Below, one piece after another: positions 8,898 through 14,949 of a stretch of 14,949 nt of DNA. The position numbers and the translations under genes were made by a program. This DNA comes from Bacteroidia bacterium (lineage in GTDB: Bacteria > Bacteroidota > Bacteroidia > Bacteroidales > Azobacteroidaceae). The notes under the pieces are model-generated. The model worked only from the letters and a program-made list of their open reading frames with translations, searched no databases and was not told the origin of the DNA. Each line of letters opens with the position of its first letter. Position 1 is the stretch's first letter. The stretch covers positions 1 to 14,949 of the forward strand of contig BNXB01000034.1 in assembly GCA_025999255.1 (NCBI GenBank), written 5' to 3'.

Positions 8898-11270
8898 ATG
8901 GTGAAGCAAGTAAAATCAGGATTGTTCTTTTTTTTGATTGTGTATCTATCGGCGAGCGGAATTTCTATTTCCGCTCAAAGCCGGTCTAAAAGTCAGAATG
9001 TTGAACTCACTCAGGCTTCCGTTCGGATGAACGATTCCGAAATCAGACAGAAAGTTGACGCTCTGCTGAAAATGATGACTTTGGAAGAAAAAGTCGGACA
9101 AATGGCCCAGGTGACTTTGGATGTAATTACAAAAGGTAAAGATCGTTATTCAAGCGCCGAACCTGTAGAATTGGATATGGATCATGTCCGGGATGCCATT
9201 CTCAAATACCATGTCGGTTCGGTATTGAACACTGCAAATAATCGCGCCCGGACGATAGATGTATGGGCAAAGATTATCGGTGGAATTCAGGACGTCGCTA
9301 CCAAAGAAACCCGGACGAAAATTCCCGTAATTTATGGAATTGATGCCATACATGGTGTCACTTATACGGCCGGATCCACTATTTTTCCACATGAACTGGC
9401 GCTTGCGGCAACCTGGAATCCGGAAATGGGATATATTTTAGGGGAAATTACAGCCTATGAAACACGAGCCAGCAATATTCCATGGAACTTTTCCCCGGTA
9501 TTGGATTTGGGTGGCGATCCCCGTTATTCCCGTATGGGAGAAGGAATGGGCGAAGACCCTTATCTCATTTCATGTTTCGGCAAACAGATTATCAAAGGAT
9601 ATGAAGGAGATCGTAATAACATTGCCGATCCTTACAAAGTAGCATCCTGTATGAAGCACTTTTTGGGATATGCCGTGCCGGCCTCCGGAAAAGATCGTAC
9701 ACCGGCCTATATTCCTGAGTATGTGTTGCGGGAGTACCATCTTCCTCCTTTTAAAGCTGCTATTGAAGCCGGAGCCCATACGATTATGATCAATTCGGGT
9801 GTTATTAATGGGATTCCGGTACACGCTAATTATGAACTGTTGACCAAACTGCTTCGCGAAGAGCTGGGGTTCCAGGGAGTAATTGTGAGCGATTGGGGGG
9901 ATATTGAAAATCTGTATAAGCGCGATCGTGTTGCCGCTAACAACAGGGAAGCCGTAAAAATGGCAGTTAATGCAGGCTTGGATATGTCTATGATTGCTTA
10001 TAACTATGAACCTTTCTGTAACGATTTAGTTGCTCTGGTTAAAGATGGAGAAGTTAAAATGAGTCGTATCGACGATGCGGTCGGTCGTATTTTGACGTTG
10101 AAATATAAATTGAATTTATTTGCAAAACCAACGGTAAATCCGAAGGATTATCCGAAATTCGGAAGCGCCGAATTCGGGAAGAAATCCTATGAAGTTGCAT
10201 CGGAAGCAATTACATTACTAAAAAATAAAGATCGTATTCTGCCTTTGAACAAATCTTCCAAAATCCTCGTTACCGGGCCGGGTTCCAACTCTATGCGTCC
10301 GTTAAACGGTTGTTGGACTTATTCATGGCAGGGCGAACTGAGCGATGAATTTGCCGCTTCATATAATACCATCTGGGAAGCTATCCAACAGAAGGTGGGA
10401 GTCAATGCGAAATGGGAACCGGGCGTCAGTTATAAAAAAATAATGGATTACCGCGCGGAAGAAAAAATCCGGTATGAAGAGGCTATCGAAGCTGCCAAAC
10501 AATCGGATGTAATTATTTTGTGCCTGGGAGAAAATTCATATGCGGAAAAACCCGGCGACTTGGTCGATTTAACGCTGAGTAAATTGCAGTTGCAATATGC
10601 AAAAGATTTGCTTGCTACCGGTAAGCCGGTCATTCTGGTATTAACCGAAGGGCGTCCGCGGATTATTCGTGAAATAGCTTCCAATGTGAATGGTATTATC
10701 ATGGCTTACTGGCCTGGGAATTATGGTGGGGATGCTTTGGCCGATATTATTTTCGGGGATGTCAATCCTTCCGGGAAATTACCTGTGACCTATCCGAGTG
10801 CAGTCAATTCCCTGGTCAATTATATTCACAAGCCGTCGGAAGAACAAGCTAAATCTGCCGGAATGTACAATTATGAAGGCGACTTCTCCCCTGAATTCCA
10901 TTTTGGATTCGGATTGAGTTATACGACCTTTGAATACGGTAACCTGAAATTAAGCGCCGATCGGATTGCCGAAAATCAGCCGGTAGAGGTGAGCGTCGAT
11001 GTGAAAAATACCGGCAAAATAGCAGGTAAAGAAGTCGTTCAACTTTATACTTTCGATTTGGTGGCAAGTATGACTCCCGATACGAAGCGTCTGAGACGAT
11101 TTGAAAAAATATTGCTCCAACCGGGAGAAACAAAAACCGTAAAATTTACGCTCAATATTTCCGATTTAGCGTTTGTAAATGCACAAAACAAATGGATTGT
11201 CGAACCAGGTGAATTCAAAGTAATGATCGGCAATACGGAATTAGAACAAATATTTTCAGTTCATCCATAG
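8898..11270 (+). CDS. GH3 family beta-glucosidase, probably periplasmic
   Basis: Predicted exo-acting beta-glucosidase that releases glucose from imported gluco-oligosaccharides. It has 790 residues. The signal peptide ends near ISISAQ (22-27) with no lipobox, so it should be periplasmic, unlike the three upstream lipoproteins. The GH3 N-terminal barrel spans about 55-400 and includes LTLEEKVGQM-like MTLEEKVGQM (60-69), YGIDAIHG (146-153), the KHF motif (K253-H254) and nucleophile D332 in VSDWGD. The GH3 C-terminal alpha/beta domain (about 435-645) has the acid/base candidate E550 in YAEKPGD. A fibronectin-III-like domain follows (about 695-785), with FGFGLSYTTFEY just before it. All key residues are present and the length is normal. 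It is the last gene of the PUL, followed by the hairpin at 11304-11365. Preference for beta-1,6 linkages, as in gentiobiose, is inferred from the operon. Confidence 0.94.
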   Translation: MVKQVKSGLFFFLIVYLSASGISISAQSRSKSQNVELTQASVRMNDSEIRQKVDALLKMMTLEEKVGQMAQVTLDVITKGKDRYSSAEPVELDMDHVRDAILKYHVGSVLNTANNRARTIDVWAKIIGGIQDVATKETRTKIPVIYGIDAIHGVTYTAGSTIFPHELALAATWNPEMGYILGEITAYETRASNIPWNFSPVLDLGGDPRYSRMGEGMGEDPYLISCFGKQIIKGYEGDRNNIADPYKVASCMKHFLGYAVPASGKDRTPAYIPEYVLREYHLPPFKAAIEAGAHTIMINSGVINGIPVHANYELLTKLLREELGFQGVIVSDWGDIENLYKRDRVAANNREAVKMAVNAGLDMSMIAYNYEPFCNDLVALVKDGEVKMSRIDDAVGRILTLKYKLNLFAKPTVNPKDYPKFGSAEFGKKSYEVASEAITLLKNKDRILPLNKSSKILVTGPGSNSMRPLNGCWTYSWQGELSDEFAASYNTIWEAIQQKVGVNAKWEPGVSYKKIMDYRAEEKIRYEEAIEAAKQSDVIILCLGENSYAEKPGDLVDLTLSKLQLQYAKDLLATGKPVILVLTEGRPRIIREIASNVNGIIMAYWPGNYGGDALADIIFGDVNPSGKLPVTYPSAVNSLVNYIHKPSEEQAKSAGMYNYEGDFSPEFHFGFGLSYTTFEYGNLKLSADRIAENQPVEVSVDVKNTGKIAGKEVVQLYTFDLVASMTPDTKRLRRFEKILLQPGETKTVKFTLNISDLAFVNAQNKWIVEPGEFKVMIGNTELEQIFSVHP

Positions 11271-11303
11271 ACGTTTAAGGTTAGATTAAATGCAAGAATG
11301 AAA

Positions 11304-11365
11304 AAACGAAGGAAATGAAAGAATAAATGTTCCGTGCGAAATTTATTCTTTCATTTTCTTCGTTT
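11304..11365. terminator. Long hairpin, probable bidirectional terminator between convergent genes
   Basis: A 25-base arm at 11304-11328 is complementary to 11341-11365 at every position, with one G-U wobble. After a one-base bulge (11329), three more pairs (11330-11332 with 11338-11340) leave a five-base loop. The left arm is A-rich and the right arm T-rich. An A-run at 11301-11306 gives a U-run for transcripts coming from fabG on the - strand, while the + strand side has only TTT before GATGC. It lies between the convergent GH3 and fabG stop codons, so termination of both units is the natural reading. Confidence 0.75.
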
Positions 11366-11384
11366 GATGCTCTACACTCTCAAG

Positions 11385-12131
11385 CTACATGTTCATTCCT
11401 CCGCAGACCGGGATGACTTGTCCCGATACGTACGAAGAAAGATCGGACGCAAGGAATAATGCGACATTGGCTACATCTTCGGGAGTTCCTCCGCGTTTCA
11501 ATGGAATTTGATCCGCCCATTGTTTTCTCACTTCTTCCGAAAGTTGAGCTGTCATTTCTGTAATAATGAATCCCGGAGCAATAGCGTTAGCGCGGATTCC
11601 ACGGGAGCCCACTTCTTTTGCAATGGATTTTGCCAGGCCAATCATCCCGGCTTTAGAGGCAGAGTAATTGGTTTGGCCTGCATTTCCGGAAATACCTACA
11701 ACAGAACTCATATTAATGATACTTCCTGTTTTTTGCTTCATCATTACAGGAGTCAACGCATGGATAAAATTGAATGCGGATTTCAGGTTGACATTAATCA
11801 CCATATCCCATTGTTGTTCGGTCATACGCATCATTAATCCGTCGCGGGTAATTCCGGCATTATTTACCAACACATCCACCCTCCCGAAATCTTTTACGAT
11901 TTCGTCCGTCACTTTGTGTGTATCTTCAAAGTTTGCCGCGTTGGATGCATAGGCTTTCACTTTAACGCCGTAAGAAGCGATTTCCGCCTCAGTCGCTTTG
12001 GCATTGTCATCGATATTCAAATCTGTGAAAGCGATTGCACAACCTTCTTGTGCAAAACGAATAGCAATTGCTTTGCCGATTCCTCGTGCAGCTCCGGTAA
12101 CCACCGCAACTTTTCCTTCTAATAGTTTCAT
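11385..12131 (-). CDS. fabG: 3-oxoacyl-[acyl-carrier-protein] reductase (SDR family)
   Basis: Predicted NADPH-dependent cytosolic reductase of type II fatty acid synthesis, converting 3-oxoacyl-ACP to 3-hydroxyacyl-ACP. The 248-residue length is typical of FabG. The N-terminal cofactor motif is TGAARGIG (12-19) and the structural NNAG is at 90-93. The catalytic residues are N115, S143, Y156 and K160 (NYSASK). Later come APGFI (185-189) and the C-terminal PVCGGMNM; the Cys in place of the common Asp of VDGG is, as I recall, seen in other Bacteroidales FabG proteins. The start at 12131 follows an A-rich leader and suits the family N-terminus. The gene lies 94 bases downstream of tetR on the same strand with no clear TAnnTTTG box in between, so it may be read from the tetR promoter. 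SDR enzymes vary in substrate, but the match to FabG is strong. Confidence 0.93.
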   Translation of the reverse strand: MKLLEGKVAVVTGAARGIGKAIAIRFAQEGCAIAFTDLNIDDNAKATEAEIASYGVKVKAYASNAANFEDTHKVTDEIVKDFGRVDVLVNNAGITRDGLMMRMTEQQWDMVINVNLKSAFNFIHALTPVMMKQKTGSIINMSSVVGISGNAGQTNYSASKAGMIGLAKSIAKEVGSRGIRANAIAPGFIITEMTAQLSEEVRKQWADQIPLKRGGTPEDVANVALFLASDLSSYVSGQVIPVCGGMNM

Positions 12132-12225
12132 GTTTTTAAAGATTTTTACTTATGCGTTTATAATTTCTAATTAAATTTATTTTATGTTGATTTGATAATT
12201 AAATAGGAAGACCAATGTTTTTACA

Positions 12226-12816
12226 TCAGGAGATCTCTCGTTTTTTCAATCCTTTTGAAAGTAATTCTATTACGGCATTCAGACTTCCTTCCTTTCCGTG
12301 GGCAAATCCAATCAGGGTACCCCGGATATAGGGAACTTCCAGGCCCTTGCAGGCATGGTGTAGAATCTCTGCAGTTACATCGGTATCACGAATTTCAAAA
12401 ACACCTTTTCGTACTCCGTTGTCCAGGATAGTTTTGATAATTTGTATTTCCCGCATGTCAAAGTCTTTTCGAACGGTTTCCACTAGCCAGATATCCCTGA
12501 AGAAGTTTGCCCTCAATGTTCCATTACGAGTTACAACCTCTTTGATTGCATCCAAACGGACATAAATGAACTCTAGTAATTTTTCATCCTCAGGTAAATT
12601 ACTATTAGCTACCGCTTGTAATGACTTATGAAGAGTATCCAGTTCCGATTCAACAACCGCATGATAGATTTCTTTTTTACTTTTGAAGTAGGTATATAAA
12701 GTACGTCGTCCTTTTTTAGAAAGAACAGCAATATCATTCATGGTAGTATTCTCAACTCCGGCTCTGGCAAACAGCTGTCTGGCTACTTCTATTAACTTTT
12801 CTCTGGTTTTTGACAT
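12226..12816 (-). CDS. TetR/AcrR-family transcriptional regulator
   Basis: A 196-residue predicted DNA-binding repressor. The N-terminal TetR helix-turn-helix covers about residues 5-52 and includes LIEVARQLFARAGVENTTM and the recognition region KKGRRTLYTYFKSKKEIYHA, both highly typical. The remaining helical part (about 60-190) is the ligand-binding and dimerisation half, which is not conserved enough to name a ligand. It sits directly upstream of fabG on the - strand, so a role in fatty-acid or membrane-lipid control is a reasonable inference, comparable in kind to FabR, but not shown. A 25-base palindrome at 12832-12856, 15 bases upstream of the start codon, overlaps the predicted promoter and is the likely autoregulatory site. 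The fold is near certain; the regulon is not. Confidence 0.92.
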   Translation of the reverse strand: MSKTREKLIEVARQLFARAGVENTTMNDIAVLSKKGRRTLYTYFKSKKEIYHAVVESELDTLHKSLQAVANSNLPEDEKLLEFIYVRLDAIKEVVTRNGTLRANFFRDIWLVETVRKDFDMREIQIIKTILDNGVRKGVFEIRDTDVTAEILHHACKGLEVPYIRGTLIGFAHGKEGSLNAVIELLSKGLKKREIS

Positions 12817-12831
12817 GATTTTGATTGAGAT

Positions 12832-12856
12832 TGCACATTAATTGAACTAGTGTGCA
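12832..12856. promoter_or_regulatory. Imperfect palindrome, candidate TetR operator
   Basis: Two 12-base half-sites flank one central G. The outer six bases (TGCACA and TGTGCA) pair perfectly and 10 of 12 positions match in total. The site lies just upstream of the tetR start and covers the end of the predicted -7 box and the expected transcription start. Binding by the TetR protein would block its own transcription. The symmetry is seen directly; the binding protein is inferred. Confidence 0.6.
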
Positions 12857-12862
12857 AAAATA
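12855..12862 (-). promoter_or_regulatory. Predicted -7 promoter element of tetR (and perhaps fabG)
   Basis: Read on the - strand this is TATTTTTG, an exact match to the Bacteroides consensus TAnnTTTG. It ends 38 bases before the tetR start codon. A good -33 TTTG is not visible at normal spacing; the nearest is ATTG 16 bases away, so the promoter may be weak. Its last two bases belong to the 12832-12856 palindrome. Confidence 0.5.
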
Positions 12863-12913
12863 CAACAAAAAATGTTCACAATTACATATTTGTCGAAAAA
12901 AGTTTTTAAAAAT

Positions 12914-12943
12914 TTTGTTATTCGGAAATAAGTTGTACCTTTG
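12914..12943 (+). promoter_or_regulatory. Promoter of the initiator tRNA gene
   Basis: TTTG at 12914-12917 is followed after 18 bases by TACCTTTG at 12936-12943, matching the Bacteroides -33/-7 consensus. The tRNA begins 12 bases after the -7 box, so the leader would be only a few bases. The position directly before a tRNA supports the call. Confidence 0.75.
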
Positions 12944-12954
12944 CACCTCGATAT

Positions 12955-13027
<73 letters not shown>

Positions 13028-13029
13028 CT

Positions 13030-13064
13030 AAAAAAAAGAGTCGCTGAAAAGCGGCTCTTTTTTT
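13030..13064 (+). terminator. Rho-independent terminator of the tRNA gene
   Basis: An eight-pair stem (13038-13045 with 13050-13057, one U-G wobble) closes a GAAA loop and is followed by seven T residues at 13058-13064. An A-run at 13030-13037 lets the stem lengthen and could also give a U-run on the opposite strand. It starts three bases after the tRNA, a textbook intrinsic terminator. Confidence 0.9.
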
Positions 13065-13093
13065 GTATCTCCGAAAAACAGTTTGTAAATTTG
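13062..13093 (+). promoter_or_regulatory. Predicted promoter of the pseudouridine synthase gene
   Basis: TTTG at 13062-13065 and TAAATTTG at 13086-13093 are separated by 20 bases, fitting the Bacteroides -33/-7 pattern. The -33 element uses the last three T residues of the tRNA terminator. Expected transcription starts near 13100, giving a leader of about 55 bases. Confidence 0.65.
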
Positions 13094-13115
13094 TAGTATA
13101 GTTTTATGTAGGTAA

Positions 13116-13137
13116 GTCCGGATAACCAATGCCGGAC
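13116..13137 (+). other. Small hairpin in the 5' leader of the pseudouridine synthase gene
   Basis: GTCCGG at 13116-13121 pairs perfectly with CCGGAC at 13132-13137 across a 10-base loop, and ends 18 bases before the start codon. No T-run follows, so it is not a terminator. It may affect translation or mRNA stability, or may be chance. Confidence 0.35.
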
Positions 13138-13155
13138 GTTGTTTATCAATATATT

Positions 13156-13893
13156 ATGAAGGTTATTTACGAAGATAATCATATTATTGTTGTCAATAAG
13201 ACGTGTTCCGAAATTGTCCAGGGAGATAAGACCGGAGATCAACCGCTTTCCGAGACTATCGGGCAATGGTTGAAGAAAAAATACAATAAGCCCGGGAATG
13301 TGTTTGTTGGAGTAACGCATAGATTGGACCGGCCTGTTTCCGGGTTGGTTCTTTTTGCAAAAACAAGTAAAGCCTTAAGCCGGCTCAATGAAATGTTCCG
13401 GACAGGGGAAATAAAAAAGACGTATTGGGCGATTGTTAAAAAACAACCTCCGGCAGAAGAGGGGGAATTGGTACATTATCTTGTACGTAATGAAAAACAG
13501 AATAAGTCATATGCTTACGATATTGAAAAACCGGACTCAAAAAAAGCGATTCTGACATATCGGGTAATCGATCGTTCCGATCATTATTTTTTACTTGAAA
13601 TAAACCTGAAAACAGGGCGGCATCATCAGATACGTTGTCAGTTGGCAAAGATGGGTTGTCCTATCAGAGGAGACCTGAAATACGGTTATGATCGTTCTAA
13701 CAAAGACGGAGGGATAAGTCTTCACGCTGGGAAAATAAGTTTCGTCCATCCGGTTTCAAAAGAAATGATTGAAATAATAGCTTCAGTTCCGGATGAAACG
13801 CTTTGGAAAACATTTGAGAATAAAATAAATACTTTCATATACCCAGCAGAAAGAAGCGGTAAGCCATTATACAAGACCCATTGCCAAGTCTGA
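13156..13893 (+). CDS. RluA-family RNA pseudouridine synthase
   Basis: Predicted cytosolic enzyme that isomerises uridine to pseudouridine in rRNA or tRNA. ATG 13156 gives 245 residues and starts with MKVIYEDNHIIVVNK, which is where this family normally begins. An in-frame ATG at 13129 lies in the leader hairpin region and would add nine untypical residues. The catalytic motif is HRLDRPVSG (55-63), with catalytic D58. The later motif LKTGRHHQIRCQLAKMGCPIRGD matches the RluA-family motif around GRxHQIR. There is no N-terminal S4 domain, so it is the short form; RluC and RluD have S4. The target uridine cannot be told from the sequence. It has its own promoter at 13062-13093 and follows a tRNA gene, but no functional link to that tRNA is implied. 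The C-terminal 20 or so residues look unconserved. Confidence 0.93.
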   Translation: MKVIYEDNHIIVVNKTCSEIVQGDKTGDQPLSETIGQWLKKKYNKPGNVFVGVTHRLDRPVSGLVLFAKTSKALSRLNEMFRTGEIKKTYWAIVKKQPPAEEGELVHYLVRNEKQNKSYAYDIEKPDSKKAILTYRVIDRSDHYFLLEINLKTGRHHQIRCQLAKMGCPIRGDLKYGYDRSNKDGGISLHAGKISFVHPVSKEMIEIIASVPDETLWKTFENKINTFIYPAERSGKPLYKTHCQV

Positions 13894-13949
13894 AGTAGGT
13901 AAAATAAAGATTTAAAGAGGTAAGTTAAGTCTGTTAATCAAATATTTGC

Positions 13950-13957
13950 TAAATTTG
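13950..13957 (+). promoter_or_regulatory. Predicted -7 promoter element of the ATPase gene
   Basis: TAAATTTG matches the TAnnTTTG consensus and lies 29 bases before the ATG, implying a short leader. No convincing -33 TTTG is present at 18-21 bases upstream. The 11-base string TAAATTTGTAG here is identical to the one in the rluA promoter at 13086-13096. This suggests that the ATPase gene has its own transcription start. Confidence 0.5.
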
Positions 13958-13986
13958 TAGCTCTACAGGCGCAATAATTTAATAAT

Positions 13987-14949
13987 ATGAGTAAAATAAG
14001 GATCAAAAATTTTGGACCTATCAAAGATGGTTTTCAGGATAATGGTGGATGGCTTGAAATAAATAAAGTCGTCGTATTTGTTGGCAATCAAGGTTCTGGA
14101 AAAAGTACAGTAGCTAAGTTGATTTCCACCTTTTCATGGATAGAAAAAGCATTGGTAAGAGGAGATTATGACAAAAAATGGTTTGAAAGAAAAGATATAA
14201 ATCGCTTCAAAAGTCAATTTTTACCTTATCATAGGCTTGGACTTATGGATAGTAAGAAAGATGACACATATCTTAAACCAAACTCCATAGTTGAATATCA
14301 AGGTGATGCCTATCACATAAAATACGAAAAAGGGACAATGTTAATCACAGAAACCTTGAGTGGAATTTACTCGTTGCCTCAAGTCATGTATGTGCCAGCT
14401 GAAAGAAATTTTCTAACGTATATAAAAGATGCTGGTGAGTTACGTATATCGGGTGCTTTGCGAGATTTTAATACAGAATATGAAAAGGCAAAAAACAATT
14501 TGAAAGGTTTATCTTTACCAATCAATAATATTGATATTGAATATAATAAACAATACGATAATCTTTATTTACGAGGAAAGGATTATAAAATTGAAATAAC
14601 AGAGGTTGCAAGTGGCTTTCAATCGTTCGTGCCACTATATTTGGTGTCTAATTTTTTGGCCAAATCAGTAAAGATAAGCGAAAGTAAAGAAACGATGAGT
14701 AGTAAAGAAAAACTTCGTTTTGAAAAGGGAGTACAGGATATATGGGGCAATAAAAGTTTAACGGACGAGCAACGAACCGTAGCCCTTTCTGCATTATCTT
14801 CAAAATTCAACAAATCTTCCTTTGTGAATATAGTTGAAGAACCAGAGCAAAATCTTTTTCCTTCTTCGCAGTGGAAAATGCTACAATCTTTGTTGGAATT
14901 CAATAATATGAATATTGAAAATAAATTAATTTTGACGACCCATAGCCCT
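13987..14949 (+). CDS. P-loop AAA/OLD-like ATPase, N-terminal part (runs off the window)
   Basis: Open from ATG 13987 to the window end with no stop, giving the first 321 residues. It begins MSKIRIKNFGPIKDG, the RecF/SMC-like opening strand of OLD-type ATPases. Walker A is GNQGSGKST (33-41) and an ABC-signature-like VASGFQS is at 208-214. Walker B is NIVEEPEQNLFP (281-292), with paired acidic E284-E285, and the H-loop is TTHSP (317-321). A distinctive YVPAERNFLTYI segment (135-146) lies between Walker A and the signature. All ATPase motifs are intact, so the N-terminal half is probably functional. Such ATPases act in DNA repair or phage defence, some with a C-terminal TOPRIM nuclease or a partner nuclease. 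That part is outside the window, so the function is open. Hand counts of five 60-base lines here give about 32% G+C, against about 45% in three PUL lines. Confidence 0.85.
   Translation, partial: MSKIRIKNFGPIKDGFQDNGGWLEINKVVVFVGNQGSGKSTVAKLISTFSWIEKALVRGDYDKKWFERKDINRFKSQFLPYHRLGLMDSKKDDTYLKPNSIVEYQGDAYHIKYEKGTMLITETLSGIYSLPQVMYVPAERNFLTYIKDAGELRISGALRDFNTEYEKAKNNLKGLSLPINNIDIEYNKQYDNLYLRGKDYKIEITEVASGFQSFVPLYLVSNFLAKSVKISESKETMSSKEKLRFEKGVQDIWGNKSLTDEQRTVALSALSSKFNKSSFVNIVEEPEQNLFPSSQWKMLQSLLEFNNMNIENKLILTTHSP

Noticed and set aside
12230..12237. Eight-base palindrome GAGATCTC near the end of tetR
   Set aside because: It lies in coding sequence, is too short, and has no promoter nearby.

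Overview
The window looks like Bacteroidota DNA, most likely order Bacteroidales. It has a SusC/SusD-type glycan uptake pair, lipoprotein signal peptides with acidic residues after the lipidated cysteine, AT-rich leaders without strong Shine-Dalgarno sequences, and several copies of the Bacteroides-type promoter (TTTG, about 18-20 bases, then TAnnTTTG). I cannot name the genus from the sequence alone.

Region 1 (about 87-11270, + strand) is a tightly spaced six-gene polysaccharide utilisation locus (PUL). Its order is a SusC-like TonB-dependent transporter, a SusD-like lipoprotein, surface glycan-binding lipoprotein A, a GH30 glycosidase lipoprotein, surface glycan-binding lipoprotein B, and a GH3 beta-glucosidase with an ordinary signal peptide. 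Gaps between genes are 4 to 32 bases, so it is probably one operon. The GH30 plus GH3 pairing with SusC/D and a binding protein resembles the fungal beta-1,6-glucan PUL described in Bacteroides thetaiotaomicron (around BT3309-BT3314, from memory). The likely model is that surface GH30 cuts beta-1,6-glucan, the SusD-like protein and proteins A and B hold the chains, SusC imports the oligosaccharides, and periplasmic GH3 trims them to glucose. Proteins A and B are diverged paralogues placed on either side of the GH30 gene. No PUL regulator lies in the window; it may be upstream of base 1.

Region 2 (11271-11384) is a convergent intergenic stretch dominated by a 25-bp-stem hairpin, probably a shared terminator.

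Region 3 (11385-12816, - strand) holds a TetR-family regulator followed by fabG (3-oxoacyl-ACP reductase). A 25-base imperfect palindrome overlaps the predicted -7 box of the tetR promoter, which suggests autorepression.

Region 4 (12914-13893, + strand) holds an initiator tRNA-fMet with its own promoter and a strong terminator, then an RluA-family pseudouridine synthase. The only stretch over 300 bases without a protein gene, 12817-13155, is accounted for by the tetR operator and promoter, the tRNA unit and the rluA leader.

Region 5 (13987 to the window end) is the first 321 codons of an AT-richer P-loop ATPase of the AAA/OLD-like type. It has no stop codon in the window, so its C-terminus and partner genes are unknown. 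It could be the edge of an accessory or defence region, but the window does not prove this.
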